Of a DNA stretch of 64,000 nt, positions 11,566 to 22,699 are shown one piece after another. The notes beneath the pieces are model-generated. The model worked only from the letters and a program-made list of their open reading frames with translations. It was not told where the DNA came from and made no database searches. Location of the stretch: NCBI GenBank assembly GCA_039621445.1, contig CP154956.1, positions 55,459,419 to 55,523,418 of the forward strand. The letters are read 5' to 3'. This DNA is from Euglena gracilis (lineage: Eukaryota; Euglenida; Euglenophyceae; Euglenales). Within the stretch, counting starts at the first letter, position 1. Every line of letters starts with the position of its first letter. The translations under genes were made by a program, and so were the position numbers.

Positions 11566-11779
11566 GGTGGGTTGGTGCCGACCCCTTCCCCCCCTCCCCT
11601 CGGGTTTTAAAAAAAACCCTGGCCTTGGCTTGCAGCAAACAACAAACCAAAACTTGTCTTATGCTTCCTAGACAACTTCAAAATGCACGAAAACACATCC
11701 AAATGTCCCTGAAAAACGTCAAAAAGTGTTCCACATTAAAAAAAAAATGGTGAAAGACGTTCAAATCAGGTGAGTTCCG

Positions 11780-11871
11780 TGGCCAATGACAAAATCCCCT
11801 TGTGTGTGCAAGGCAAATATGGCTGAAACGTGCCCTAATGACCCTGGACCCCCCCCCCAATTACAAAATCC

Positions 11872-11921
<50 letters not shown>

Positions 11922-11960
11922 AAGGCAAGGATGGCTGAAACACGCACCATAATGAATTTT
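11780..11960 (+). repeat. (TG)n microsatellite in a duplicated unit
   Basis: A uniform (TG) run of about 24 units spans 11873-11920. The flanks 'caaaatcc..cttgtgtgtg' and 'gcaaggcaaNNatggctgaaac' occur twice in tandem (about 11788-11835 and 11864-11945). A third copy ('aacaaaatctttgtgcgcaa') lies at about 14117-14160, so the microsatellite grew inside one copy of a dispersed unit. Confidence 0.8.
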
Positions 11961-11964
11961 GTCA

Positions 11965-13030
11965 GATGGTTGGCGCCCTTTGGATGCTTCTGAAAAACCA
12001 TTGAGGTCGAAAACCATGTGGTCGACCCGACCTCTAATCATGGTTGGCAGGAGCAATGGGATGGGCCAACCAGGCCGGGCCAACCTATGGTTAAAAGTCT
12101 TTTGAAAGGGGGGGATAATGCGATACAGTGGCCAACGATGGATATTGGTATTGGTTTTAGGGGGGTCCTGAGGAAATTTGGATAATTTGACACCCCGGTA
12201 TCTTTGATAAAAGTCGATAAAACAAATATGATCATTTTGTAACCCGATATTCTCATTTTTGTGGTTTGGAGGATCCCAAATCGCCCAAAAAACAACAAAA
12301 AAAGTACGTTACCCCCCCCAACCCATGGAGTTTGGCTCCAAAATGGGGCAAAAAAAGTTGAAAAAAACTTATAAAACGGGTATGGGGTGTATGGGGGGCT
12401 AGCATTGGCATTTCAGAAATTATCGTGAAATCACTGAAAGTCACCGTAAATTGAAGCAATGCAATTTGTCAATGGTAAATTATGCGAACTTTGCAACGCT
12501 AGTTTTTTCGGCATTACATCACATGCATGTCCCATTAAGGGCTCAGCACTATGAAAACCCTGGTCCAAAATCCCAAAAATTACCGCTGATCTCCCTAAGC
12601 GTGTCCCCATCCTTAATCCCAACTCTAACTGTATCCCTATCCGCATCTCAAATAATTTCAAAGGGGGGGGGGTGCGGTTGATTGGAGGTCAGTCCGACCT
12701 CCGGGATCGTCATAGCCCGTCATCCGCTTGGGGCCCATTTTCCAATTGAAAATGGGCTGTTTTGACAAATGGCAAGGTGTTTTCAAACAACCTGGCACAA
12801 AAATAGAATTTCAACAAAAAAAAACAGGTTTTCAACACGGTCTTTTTTTTGTTCCTTTTTGATGCTTTAAATATGTATTTTTTTGTCGATCAAACAAAAC
12901 AAAACAAAAGCAACAACACTGGGTACTCCAAAGCAACATTGTCTTCACAGAAAACAACTATGCTGTCCAGAGTCCGGAAGGAGTGTTGTTTTGCTTCGGG
13001 ACCGCCGGGCCGGGCCGGCGCGGGCTGCGG
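11965..13030. other. No gene recognised
   Basis: Contains GGTTGG/CCAACC inverted words (12000-12095) similar to 14240-14325. No coding is supportable. Confidence 0.4.
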
Positions 13031-13033
13031 TAT

Positions 13034-13858
13034 GGCGCTCTTTACGTGTGTGACGGTGCAATGCTGCAGCAGATATTTGGGGCATGTGCAGTCAGGGTGG
13101 CCTGGCCCAACCTGGTGGCGGCGCAGCCCGGAACGGCCCGGCAGCCCGGCACCTGGCACTCCCGCCGGCCCGGAATTTTTTTTTTTTGACCCAAAAATGA
13201 CCCAAAAGCAGGGGGGGGGGTGAAAATCACTCATTTTCGGCTCGAACCCCGTTCTTCTGGGTCCGGGAGGCCAAAAAAACATTGTTTGGGGCATATTTTT
13301 TTTTCGATTTTATCACCTTTTTTTGACCTGGAAATGACTATATTTTGGGCTGAAAATGGGGGTTTGGGGTGGGGGTCGAAAAACACTGATTTTTGGCCCG
13401 AGAGCAGTTTTTCCAAGCTCGGGAGGCCAAAAAAACATGTTAAATCCCGGATAAGCTCGAGATATGGCCAATTTACGGCCCAAAACAGACAGCTTCCGAC
13501 TCTGCCGTTTTCGTTTATATAGGTTGAAAAAAAAATCGAAAAAATCGAAAAAATTTTGCCCAAAATCATGGGCAAAAAAGTTTTTGTCTTCGTGGGCCCA
13601 GAAAAACTGTTTTTGAGCTGAAAATGGGCGTATTTTGACCCCCGGCCCCCCGCTTTTGGCCCAAAACCCATTCATTTTGGCCGGCCGGCCCGGGGCAGGG
13701 CCGGGCCAGGCTGACGGCCGGGCTGGGCTGGGCCGCCGGGCCAGCGGCCGGGCTGGGATGGGCTGAAATGCCAGGCCAGATCGGGCCAGGCTGACGGGGC
13801 CGCCAACTGCCGCAAACATCTGCTACAACATGGCACCATCTCACACGTAAAGAGTACA
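13034..13858. mobile_element. Foldback element with GC-rich inverted arms
   Basis: The left arm begins 'gcgctctttacgtgtgtgac' (13034) and the right arm ends in its inverse ('tcacacgtaaagagtac', to about 13855). After the arm tips both arms become CCGGCC-rich (13090-13165 and 13675-13800). The centre (13171-13674) holds repeat family D in both orientations, with 'gggtccgggaggccaaaaaa' forward at 13258 and the inverse words 'gggcccagaaaaactg' near 13592. No transposase is present, so this looks like a non-autonomous foldback transposon. Confidence 0.65.
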
Positions 13859-13869
13859 CAAAGCCTGGT

Positions 13870-14690
13870 CGTTTTAGAGGGGTCATTTTGATGGGTGGGT
13901 CACTGAGCTCTTATCTCTTTTGAGAAGAGTGAAGCTTGCCACCAGTTTTTATTTTCACTTCGTTTCAAACGAGCCTCTAGCTGTGGACGGAGGTGATTCG
14001 GAAACTCGGGATCCAGTCACTCATGACTGAAAAAAAACTCCGGGAACAGGTCCGGGGTCACGGCGATACGATACTCCACGGTTTTCATTTCCTACCCAAC
14101 AGGCCCCCGCCCAAAATAACAAAATCTTTGTGCGCAAGGGAAGAATGGCCCAACCTTGTCCCCAAACCCCATCCCCGACCCAGACCATAACCGTATCCCT
14201 AACCCTAACCCTGGCTCCGTGCGGAAAATTGGTCATTCAACTTCTGGAGGTTGGGCGGACCATGGTTGGGCTGACCATTGGCCATGGCTTATCAACCTCT
14301 GAAGGTCGGGCAGACCAGGTCGGCCCGACCCCCACTGTACTGCAATACCCCCCCTTTTTTGAAATTTAAGCCGCACCACCTCAAAAATTACATTCTCTTA
14401 ATCATAAGCTGTGACAGAAGGTGAGAGATTGTACAGAATGTCAGTCGCAAAGATAGCTTAAGAATATGCGAAGTATGGCTGAGTGCGGTCTTCAACATCG
14501 AAGAGATGCCGAGACAAGAGCATCGGAAGCCAATGCTCTGTCCATTAGAGGACAATTGGAAATCGGTTCAATGACGTCTTTGCGGGGTGTTTGTGCACTG
14601 AGATATGCGAGATTTGCAAAGGGTTGAAATCTCCCCCTCGCAACTCGGGAAACAGGGTTGCGACAAGACGACTTTGCTTAGTGGGAAACT
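13870..14690. other. No gene recognised
   Basis: Includes a short 'ccctaaccctaaccct' telomere-like run (about 14198-14212), too short to be a telomere, and the third copy of the (TG)-flanking unit at 14117-14160. Confidence 0.4.
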
Positions 14691-14697
14691 TACTTAC

Positions 14698-14730
14698 TTC
14701 CTTTTCGGCTTCCTCCTTTCTTTGAGACAT
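14698..14730 (-). CDS. Possible short first coding exon
   Basis: On the minus strand an ATG at 14730 opens the peptide MSQRKEEAEKE and runs directly into GTAAGTAAG, a near-ideal splice donor (intron start 14697). The sequence upstream has no poly-C runs and stays open for about 20 codons. No matching downstream exon was proven, and no family is recognised. It may be a genuine start exon or a chance donor. Confidence 0.2.
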
Positions 14731-14989
14731 TTTGTCTCGATATAGGGTCCACAGCAGAATATGAGAGAATGGTGTAGAGTGAAGACACACAGATTAGGAC
14801 GTTTCCATCAAAATCCTCTAGCTCCTAATCGAAACACTCAGACAGAAAATGGGGATCTTGCCTCACTCCTCCAAGAAACCAAACATCGTTGAAATTTGCA
14901 TTCTTGGGGCTCGGGAAGCGAGATCTTTGGCATTCTGAAGGGGAACATTCAATCCTTTGGATTCACAATAGTCAGCAAAAGTGCAAATA

Positions 14990-15250
14990 AATGATCATAA
15001 GTCTCTGGGAGCTCTCAATTTCTATCGGCAACCTTCCCAAGGGATTTAACTTTCCACTGCAATCCTGAACAGATTTGACACGCAAAGGGTGTTCCGTTCC
15101 AACGGACTGAAGCACACCAAGCTTTCGAGTCTCTCAAGAAGAAAGTTGCAGACGTTCGTAACCTGGGTGTTCCGAAGGACCGAGGAGAAATTCTTGGTCT
15201 TGAGTGATGCCTCCGATGTTGGTGGTCAAACCTCAGTTGTGATCAACGTG
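14990..15250 (+). pseudogene. Ty3/gypsy RT-RNase H remnant
   Basis: The plus strand reads LGALNFYR near 15005-15030, typical of the end of the Ty3/gypsy reverse transcriptase thumb. Next comes RTEAHQAFESLKKKV (about 15105-15152), the connection segment that precedes RNase H, then LVLSDASDVGG (about 15197-15230), the first RNase H strand with its catalytic Asp. At least two frame changes separate these pieces. Upstream palm motifs (YxDD) and downstream RNase H are absent. It is a short relic of a polyprotein that would copy and degrade the RNA of an LTR element. Confidence 0.7.
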
Positions 15251-15254
15251 ATTT

Positions 15255-15760
15255 GTATGGCTCCGTTTTGGGTGTGAATCGTGATGGTACCACTCTCCCC
15301 CCCAAATTTGACCCCCCCTTATTTGAGCATTTGGGTCTACAGAAAATTTTTAAAAAATTTTTGTCCTCTCTCAAAGCCAAATCCCCCCCAATTTCACCAC
15401 CCCCTTATTTGAGCATTTGGGGGTCCTTTGGCCCGTGGGTGTGCTCAAATAAGGGGGGAGTGGTATGCTCAAACACACACATGGTTCCGGTGAAACTCTC
15501 GTTCTCTTGGGTCATTTCAATTGGAAGTGGTCAAAAACAGAAAAGAATGGTCCTCACCCCACCTTCCATTTGGACAACCGAAACCCTTTTTGGCACCCAA
15601 CGCCCAACGCACTTTCACACCCAAAAATGGCCCGAAATCTTGTCCCCCAAAAAGTGCCTAACGTTGGTGCATTTCCACACCCAGAACAGACTTTTTTTCG
15701 CCATTTTTTCAAAAATGGCCATTTTGGGCCATTTTTTCAAAAAATGGCTTTGGGCCATTT
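15255..15760. other. No gene recognised
   Basis: Holds 'cccttatttgagcatttggg' twice (15317-15335 and 15403-15422) with an inverse 'ctcaaataagggggg' at 15443, another small foldback. No coding. Confidence 0.45.
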
Positions 15761-15764
15761 TTTT

Positions 15765-18172
15765 AAGCCCAAAATGCTCCCTAAAAATGCGACAGTCAAG
15801 GAAATCCTAACAAAATTCCCTTTCAAAAAAGGGAAAAAAATGCCCAATATCGGACATAACAATCATCAAAAAAATGGCCACTTTCGGACCAAAAAGCATT
15901 TTTTTTGTCCAAAAAATGGTCCAAGAATGGCCAAAAAATGACCACTTTTTGGATCAAAAGTCACCGATTTTAGGATGCGTGCCGCCCTTCTCGTGATGGG
16001 ATGCAACGTTATGGCTGCTGCCTCCCAACTACCTCCAAACCCCGTGACCCCCCCGTGACCCGCACCCCCCCTGGGGGGGTCCCGGAATCCCCGGGGTTTG
16101 TCCAGACCCCCCTTGGCACGTGGGGAGGGTCGTCTGGACCAGTCCGGGAGGGGGGGGCATCACCCACCGAAACCCTGTGCGGCCTCCATATATCGAAGCC
16201 TGGGGGGTCGTCCAAGGAGGTGACCCCAACGCGGCTACCAGGTTGAGGTGAAAACAAAAAAGTAACAGAAATGGCCATTTTTGGCCGTATCGGACCCCCT
16301 TTAAAAAAATGTTGGCACTTTGCGCCGAAAATCTTTTCTCGGTCCAGCCTGGCTTTGCTGGGCTGCAAAACCTTTACCCTGGGGGTGTTCCCCCCGCGTC
16401 CCCCCCACGTCCCCCCCCGCGTCCCCCCCGCGTCCCGGATTTTGGCTGGGCACATTTTTTGGTCGACCAAAGGAAAATTGCATACAAATTTAGGTGACGC
16501 CAAAGAAAACGTGTGGATGTTGTTGGGCCAGAGTTCCCCCCCGCGTCCCCCCCGCGTCCCCCCCCCCCCCGCGTCCCCCCCCGCGTCCCGAACCACCCCC
16601 CCCCCCTGTACCATGGCACACGGAACACAATTTATGAACCGTTACAACCCTCTATTGGAAGGGATTAACTCCTAACCCCCCCCCAAATACAAAACCCCCC
16701 CGGTTTTATATTTGGGCAGAAATTTCAAGACCCCGAGGGGGGTTTTATATTTGGGGGGGGTTTATGTTCGGTCGGAAAAATCAACTTCTCGGCGGGATCC
16801 AGTAGTCACTTTTTCGGTCCAAAATCACAAATACGCCCACCCTTGGGGAGTCACTTTGAAAAAACCAGTCACCCCCCCCCCCCGGGGGGTTGGTCAGTGC
16901 TTAAGCAATTGCCTGCCCCCCACACCCCCCCACACCCCCCCCCCAACACATGTCTAGTGTAGTTTTCGGGCAAAAGAGCAATTTTCACACGTTTTTGGTA
17001 AAAATTGCTCCCGAATCTGCCAAAAATCACAATTTCGGGAGAGATTTTGTCAAAGTTTTTTCCGCCAGAGGGGGGGTTTTATATTTGGGCAGGATTTCAA
17101 GGTCCTCAGGGGGGGTTTTTTATTTGGGGGGTTTTGTATTTGGGGGGGGTTGTATTGGGGGGGGGGTTTAGTAGTTTGGTGTAAATGCTGCTTACCAAGT
17201 GACGTGAATGTCACTCTCAGGAATGTCAAACAGAAGAGAGGCATACACACCCTTGGAAATGGTGCTGACGTGCTGGTTGAACTGACTGTGATATTGCCGC
17301 CGCCGGTAAGGACACACGGGGCCTCATTAGATCACACACCACAGACTATGTTCCCCAGCCGTCGCGCAATTGATGTGTGTTTGTGGGCCCAATTGCGCAA
17401 ATAAAAACAATTGTGTTTGTGGGCGCATTTGCTCAAATAAAACGTAAAACACTGAAAATAAAAATATATGTTTATGGGCGCAAATGCGCCCATAAACAAA
17501 TTAGTTGGTGCGCGCATTTGCGCAAATGTGCACACCAACGTATTTATGCTTTTTTGCGCAAATGCGCCCACAAACATGTATCTTTACTTTCCATGTTAAA
17601 AGACACCAATGAGGACCATGGCCGTATGAGGTTTTCAAACGTGATGGGCATGTTGGTGCACGCAATTGTGCAAATAAACACAATTACGTTTGTGCGCGCA
17701 TTTGCACAAATGCGCAAATAAACATTTAATAAACCGCTTCAAAACGATGTGTTTGAGCGAGCCTTAACGCACACAAAAAAAGTTGTGTTTATTTGGGCAA
17801 ATGCGCGCACCAACACACATCAGTTGTGCGATACCAGCCCATGAGGGGGTGGTGCGGGTCACGGGGGGGTCACGGGGGGGTCACGGGGGGGGTCACGGGG
17901 GAAGTATGCCACTTTGGAGGTAGTCGGGAGGCAACATCCATGATGTTACATCCCATCACGAGAAGGGCAGTACGCATCCTGAAATCGGTGACTTTCGAGT
18001 CCAAAAAAGTGGTCATTTTGGCCATTTTTGGGCCATTTTGAAGAAAAAAAATGCCTTTGGGTCCGAAAGTGGTCATTTTTGGGTGATTTTTATGTCCGAA
18101 AATGGTCATTTTTGAAAGGGAATTTTGTCAGGATTCTCTTGACCGTCATCTATTTTGGGAAGCATTTTGGGC
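15765..18172. mobile_element. 2.4-kb element with ~300-bp terminal inverted repeats
   Basis: Left arm 15765-16062 and right arm 17858-18172 are inverse copies through many landmarks: 'gcccaaaatgctccc', 'caaaattccctttcaaaaa', 'cggacataac', 'agtcaccgattttaggatgc', 'cttctcgtgatgggatg' and 'ctacctccaaa', ending inward at (GTGACCCCCCC)n. The interior has more C/G minisatellite (cgtcccccccg at 16380-16610), repeated 'ggttttatatttggg' (16693, 16741, 17065, 17117) and the GCGCAAAT hairpins. No transposase motif was found. A third partial copy of the arm is at 38612-38780. This fits a large non-autonomous foldback or MITE-like element. Confidence 0.75.
17365..17820. repeat. GCGCAAATGCGC hairpin cluster 1
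   Basis: At least seven hairpin-forming words. The best is 17470-17497: arms GTTTATGGGCGC and GCGCCCATAAAC around loop AAAT. Others are at about 17375-17405, 17413-17440, 17512-17532, 17553-17576, 17670-17725 and 17785-17812. Cross-strand pairs of these words also face each other over 50-100 bp. Confidence 0.85.
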
Positions 18173-18174
18173 AA

Positions 18175-20035
18175 AGGAAAACTAAAAAAATGTCACTTTT
18201 TGATGACCAAAAAAATGACTTTAGAACTTTTTCCTCAAAAAATGGCCATTTCGCAAGAAAAAAGGTTAATTTTTTCTTTTTTAAAAAAGCATGTTTTTTG
18301 GCGTTTTTTTAAAAAAACATGTTTTTTGTTTTAAAAAAACAAAAAACGTCAACCCTAATTTTTGGCCCATTTTTGACATTTTTTGCACTTTTTTTAGGGG
18401 ACAAGATTTTTGTGTCCTCCTTTTTTGAAGAAGCTTTTCTGCAATGTCCCGGCATGCTTGATGTGATGAAACGAAGAAGAGGGGAGAAGGAAAAAGAACG
18501 TTGCAAAAACAAGTGAGAAGCCAAAAATCTGTCGAAACAGACTTTGAAACAGACTGATTTCGCTTCTGAGAATGGGCAGGTGCCCCTTTTTCAAGTCCAC
18601 GTACATTTCTCAAATGATAGCTGATAGGAGTCGTGGACCTCTTCCATTCCAAAATTTGGCCACAAGGATCTCCGTTTGATTTGGGAACCATGCAAGTTGC
18701 TTTTGACCCATCCTTCTTGAAGTGATCCCAAACCCAGGATGACATATTCTGAAAAAAACCTGTGTTGGAGCGGGCAAGCGATTAACCAAAAATCGATTAA
18801 TTGCGATTAATTGACCCCCCCACAAAAGATCGATTCACCGGTGGGGTCACAAACAATTAACCAAACTTCGATTAACCAAACAACCTTGCTTTTTTTTTGG
18901 ACCATGCCAAGGCAAATTTTCAATGCTTTCAACCAGAAAATTGATGAAAAGCGACCAAAATTGCCACCTACATCAAAAAGCAGGTTGAAATGATGAATGA
19001 AAAGAAAGGTTGAAGTGATGAAGGTTGAGGCATTGTATGAAAATCGAAGGCTCGATTCTCGGGTCACGGGCGGGTCACGGGGGGGGTCACGGGGGGGGGG
19101 GGTCACGGGGGTAGCACCCCCATGACAGCTGGCGAATGCAATTCTTCACGCCAACCAATGATTTGCACCACAATTACGTGGTGATGAAATTTGTGGCGAG
19201 AGGTGGTGTGTAATGCTCACTGGAACACGGCATTTAACTGGCGAAAATTTGCCTGCCTCACGTGTGCACATTGTACTGCTGTTGCCCGGCCTGAACGGCC
19301 GTTCCTTTGGCGTCATCTATTTGGCAGTTAAACATCATGAATTGATGACGTGCAAACTACCTGTGACTGTTGGACACCTTTTCTGCAACAGTACTGCATT
19401 GCAAGAAGACAAGATTTGGCACCTGAAATACCCGGGATGTGTCCGGCCGGAGTCCGTTTTATGGTTTCCACCATTTTCCGTTGAAAAACGTAAAACACAC
19501 CGGTTTTGTGCATAATTTGGGGGGAGTGAGTCCCACCGCTTTGATGCGACCAATCCAGTGGTAAGGGTTCACCACTTCCTTGCACCCAAAGTAAGGGGTG
19601 TTTGAGGGCTACCTTTCTCCAGCTGCTGGTTGCCATGCATTGGCACCACGTTGTCACCCCAGTCTTACACCCGGTTAAAGGGTATAACGTGGCTGCTAAA
19701 GCTGGGTGTTGTTGCACCGGGGAGGTGGATGCCGGTCTGGTGGGTGCTGAAGCATCAGCAGCTGATGTGGCTGCAGCAGCGGAGCCTAGGCCGCAGGCCA
19801 GCGGCAGGGCCATTGGGACCCAAAAATTGGTGCCAGAGGACGTGTACCGTTACTGGGTGGCTGTGCACCCACCTTCAGGAGGTCCTTTGTCTCCATCTTT
19901 TGTAGGACCCGTCAATGGTCCAAAAGCGGCACAATAACACCATATGCCGGAGGAGACGGTGTGCTCAATTGGGTTGAACCCATTCAGAAGCCACCAAGGA
20001 TAGTTGTAGGAGGGCCAAACGAAGTCACCTTTTAC
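18175..20035. other. No confirmed gene; (GGTCACGGGGG)n at 19060-19112
   Basis: Contains an AAAAAACATGTTTTTT palindrome (18285-18330), repeated 'cgattaaccaaa' words (18780-18880) and a G-rich minisatellite identical in unit to the tips at 17858 and 49620. The 19200-19990 part lacks homopolymers and has frames on both strands. A minus-strand NPIEH word at about 19970 resembles the end of a DDE transposase core but stands alone. Confidence 0.4.
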
Positions 20036-20044
20036 TTCTCCATT

Positions 20045-20526
20045 GGTTGTTTATTTGCGCATTTGCGCGCATCACGTTGTTTTTGGGCGCAAATGGCCAA
20101 ATAAACTTAGTAAACTGTGCAGTTTCTTCATGCAGTTTATTTGCGCATTTGCGCCCACAACAACGTATTTGCTGCTGGTGTTTGACGGTTGTGTTTCCGT
20201 CACACTGTCCTTCTTTGTGTTTATTTGCGCATTTGCGCAAATAAACAAAGAACATGTTTGTTTTCGCATTTGTGCAAATGCGCGCATAAACATAATTTGT
20301 GTTTGTGTGCGTATTTGCGCCCCATAAGCTTGCGTGTCGACAAACATTGTGACAAACCCACCAAACCCATTGCTCTGCGCACTCACAGCTCCTTTATCAA
20401 GCCGTTTATCAACAGCGTCAGTTCATGGGTGCAAAAGCCCAATCCTAGAAGGACAATGTTGTGTTTATTTGCGCAAATGCGCAAATAAACATAAACATGT
20501 TGGTGTGCGCATTTGCGCAAATAAAC
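20045..20526. repeat. GCGCAAATGCGC hairpin cluster 2
   Basis: Perfect 12-bp arms with 4-nt loops occur at 20219-20246 (loop ATTT) and 20463-20490 (loop AAAT), both with arms GTTTATTTGCGC/GCGCAAATAAAC. Imperfect members lie at 20049-20072, 20083-20106, 20136-20160, 20258-20292, 20300-20322 and 20503-20527. One more half-element is at 21138-21165. Confidence 0.9.
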
Positions 20527-20529
20527 ACA

Positions 20530-21330
20530 ATTTTGTCCTTCCAGTGTTGGGCTTTTTCTGCTGGGTTCTATGCCACACAACTGGTTGTGCAGACCCCAGG
20601 TATAAGCTGGGTGGGAGACACCCGTCCCCTTCGTTCCCTGCGGACTCCATTTCTTCCCCTCTGCACATCCCATGTCAAACACCCCGCACTTACCTTCCTT
20701 CCCCTGCGTCCTTCCCGCCTGCTTGGTCACACCACACTCACCCCCCCCCCCCGGCACTTCCTCCCTGCACTTTAACAAACAGCCCAAAAAAACACCACAC
20801 CAAGGTGCCGCAAACAAAGCAGTCTGGCAAACACCCAGGACGCACACCGCCGGCAGCTCGGGCACACCTGGGGACACAACCGAAAGAAGCAACAAGGGCA
20901 GTAAAGGTCCCGTTCCTTTGGTGCTTTTTTGTGTTTTTTTTCAGTGGGCCGGCAAGGTCCCGGGGGTTTCGACGTACAAAGTCAATTTTGGTACACCCCA
21001 AAAACAGCGTTTTTCGCCAAAGTCCCAGGGGTCATACCGCCAATATCCGAATTTCGCTCATTTTTTGCACTATCTTGCCAACGTGTTTTCAAACCCCCTG
21101 ACCTTCATAGCCAAATCAAAGAAGAATCAAAAACATCATCGTAAATTTGCGCAAATGCGCAAATAAAAAGAAAAGGCTTAAGTGCGAATTAGGCCGCCTT
21201 AGTGGTTTCCTTGAAACATGGCCCATCCGCCCAAAAGTCGAAAAAATGCGCCTTGTCAATTTTTAAAGTTGGACCCCGTTCAATTCCCGGATCGGCCGCC
21301 GGCCGAAGGTTTTTCCTTTAAACAAAGGGT
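20530..21330. other. No gene recognised
   Basis: A long plus-strand frame (20334-21101) exists only because hairpins and Pro/Ser-rich text stay open. It shows no domain, so it was not called. Confidence 0.45.
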
Positions 21331-21334
21331 TCCC

Positions 21335-21520
21335 AAGATGTCAAAATTTGGAATACACGATCGCTGAAAATAAGTGCTGTGTGCAACATGGCTGAATCCT
21401 GTGGCCATCTGTCAAAAGCCCTTGAGAAGAGCTTTCGATTGATGGGTAACATGGCATCAGGCGTGAGAACTTCAATCGGCCGATCGACTTGGCCATGCGC
21501 CCAAAGGAGGTCAAAATGCT
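21335..21520 (-). repeat. Dispersed coding-like repeat family B, copy 2
   Basis: The minus-strand peptide pattern RKLFSRAFDRWPQ, LIFSDRVFQ matches that at 5345-5465. Nucleotide landmarks 'cacgatcgcNgaaaataag' and 'gtggccatcNNtcNaaagcc' are shared. Confidence 0.6.
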
Positions 21521-21569
21521 CAAAAATTTTCAAAAAATGGGTATTCAGGGAGAAATTGGCCGTGATTCT

Positions 21570-21740
21570 TTGAACGCCGGTTCGGGCGTGAAGCCAGAGC
21601 CCCTAATCCACGGTTTCAACAAACTGTGTCCGAACGCCGGTTCGGGTGTGAAACTGTGTTTCAGAACGCCGGTTCAGGCTGCCGCCCGAACCGGCGTTCT
21701 GAAACACAGTTTCACACCCGAACCGGTGTTCTGGACACAG
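21570..21740. repeat. CCGGTTC hairpin cluster
   Basis: The half-unit 'gaacgccggttcgggYgtga' occurs at 21575 and 21633 and is mirrored by 'tcacacccgaaccggYgttc' at 21710. A tight inverted pair, 'gaacgccggttcaggctgcc' against 'cccgaaccggcgttc', is centred near 21683. The structure would fold into a hairpin of about 50 bp stem. Confidence 0.8.
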
Positions 21741-21744
21741 TTTT

Positions 21745-22555
21745 CGTATCAAAAGTGACCTGGCGCCAAAATGTTTCCAAATTTCCTTTGGATTCCAGAG
21801 TGGCCAGAGACTACCCCCCCCCCCCCAGGGGGGGTAGTGATTGACTGGTTTCCCAAAAAAGTGACCGAGTGGTTTTCCGAAAAGTGGACTGACCCCCCCA
21901 GGTTGATAAAAATTGTATGACCTGAGCTCCCTAGAATGGCAAGCTTGAGACAACTTTGAAGCCCCCTCCAAATTTCAGAGTCAAAATTTTGGTTGTTGAA
22001 GAGTTAGGGTGAAGGTTTGGGTTTGCGCAATGGTGGTCGAGTCGCAAACAAGTGCCAGGGAAATACACAAGGCATTTGACCTTCAGACAATCTCACGGCC
22101 CTTGGTAAGAAGCACACGTATTAGGGGGTATCACCTCGGATTGCATAAACCAGGGAAAAAGCAAACCACCGCTGGATAGGGCGTTCCAAGGGCTTCATTT
22201 TTGCTCTCCGGGCATGTTCTTTTACTTTGCTTCATTGTCAAGATTTGGGAAAATCAATTTTTTCGAGCAAAAAAAAAACACCCCAAAAAACACCAAAATG
22301 GCCCCCCGCCCCCGTGGAAACAGTCTAGGGGGTGTATGAGTTGCGGGGGGACCGCGGGGGGGGGGTCGCATGGGGAACATGTCAGTTTGACGGGTCACGC
22401 GTTCCAGTGTGACCTCACATACAACGTCACATTTTAAGAACTTTTGGGTCCAAAAATAGATCCAATTTGGAAATTATCACACATTTTTGGCAATTGATTC
22501 CTAATTGCGGGCCAAATGAGGTGCCATTTTTTGGCCCCGAGCGAGAAATTGGTGA
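21745..22555. other. No gene recognised
   Basis: Unassigned, with long C/G runs at 21815 and 22340. Confidence 0.4.
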
Positions 22556-22559
22556 TGGA

Positions 22560-22660
22560 CTTTTTGGTGGTCGCTAGCGACTAGTCGCCAGGAGCGGTAG
22601 CGACTAGTCACCAACAACCATTGGTGGTCGGAGCGACTAGTCGCTCCGACCACCAATTTT
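22560..22660. repeat. GCGACTAGTCGC palindromes
   Basis: Positions 22620-22657 form a perfect 38-bp palindrome whose half is ATTGGTGGTCGGAGCGACT. Two related imperfect palindromes (GCTAGCGACTAGTCGC and GTAGCGACTAGTCACC) lie just upstream. Confidence 0.95.
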
Positions 22661-22699
22661 AAGTCCACCTCTAAGTCCACCAAGGTATGACGTAGAATT

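Noticed and set aside
14195-14215. Telomere-like CCCTAACCCTAACCCT
   Set aside because: Only about two and a half repeats, internal, with no subtelomeric context.
19955-19990. Minus-strand GFNPIEH word like the end of a DDE_3 (Tc1/mariner) transposase
   Set aside because: No second or first catalytic Asp, no matching TIR pair, and the surrounding frame breaks at once; too short to call.
20334-21101. 255-codon plus-strand frame
   Set aside because: It reads through GCGCAAAT hairpins and Pro/Ser-rich text, has no domain, and overlaps equally long frames on both strands.
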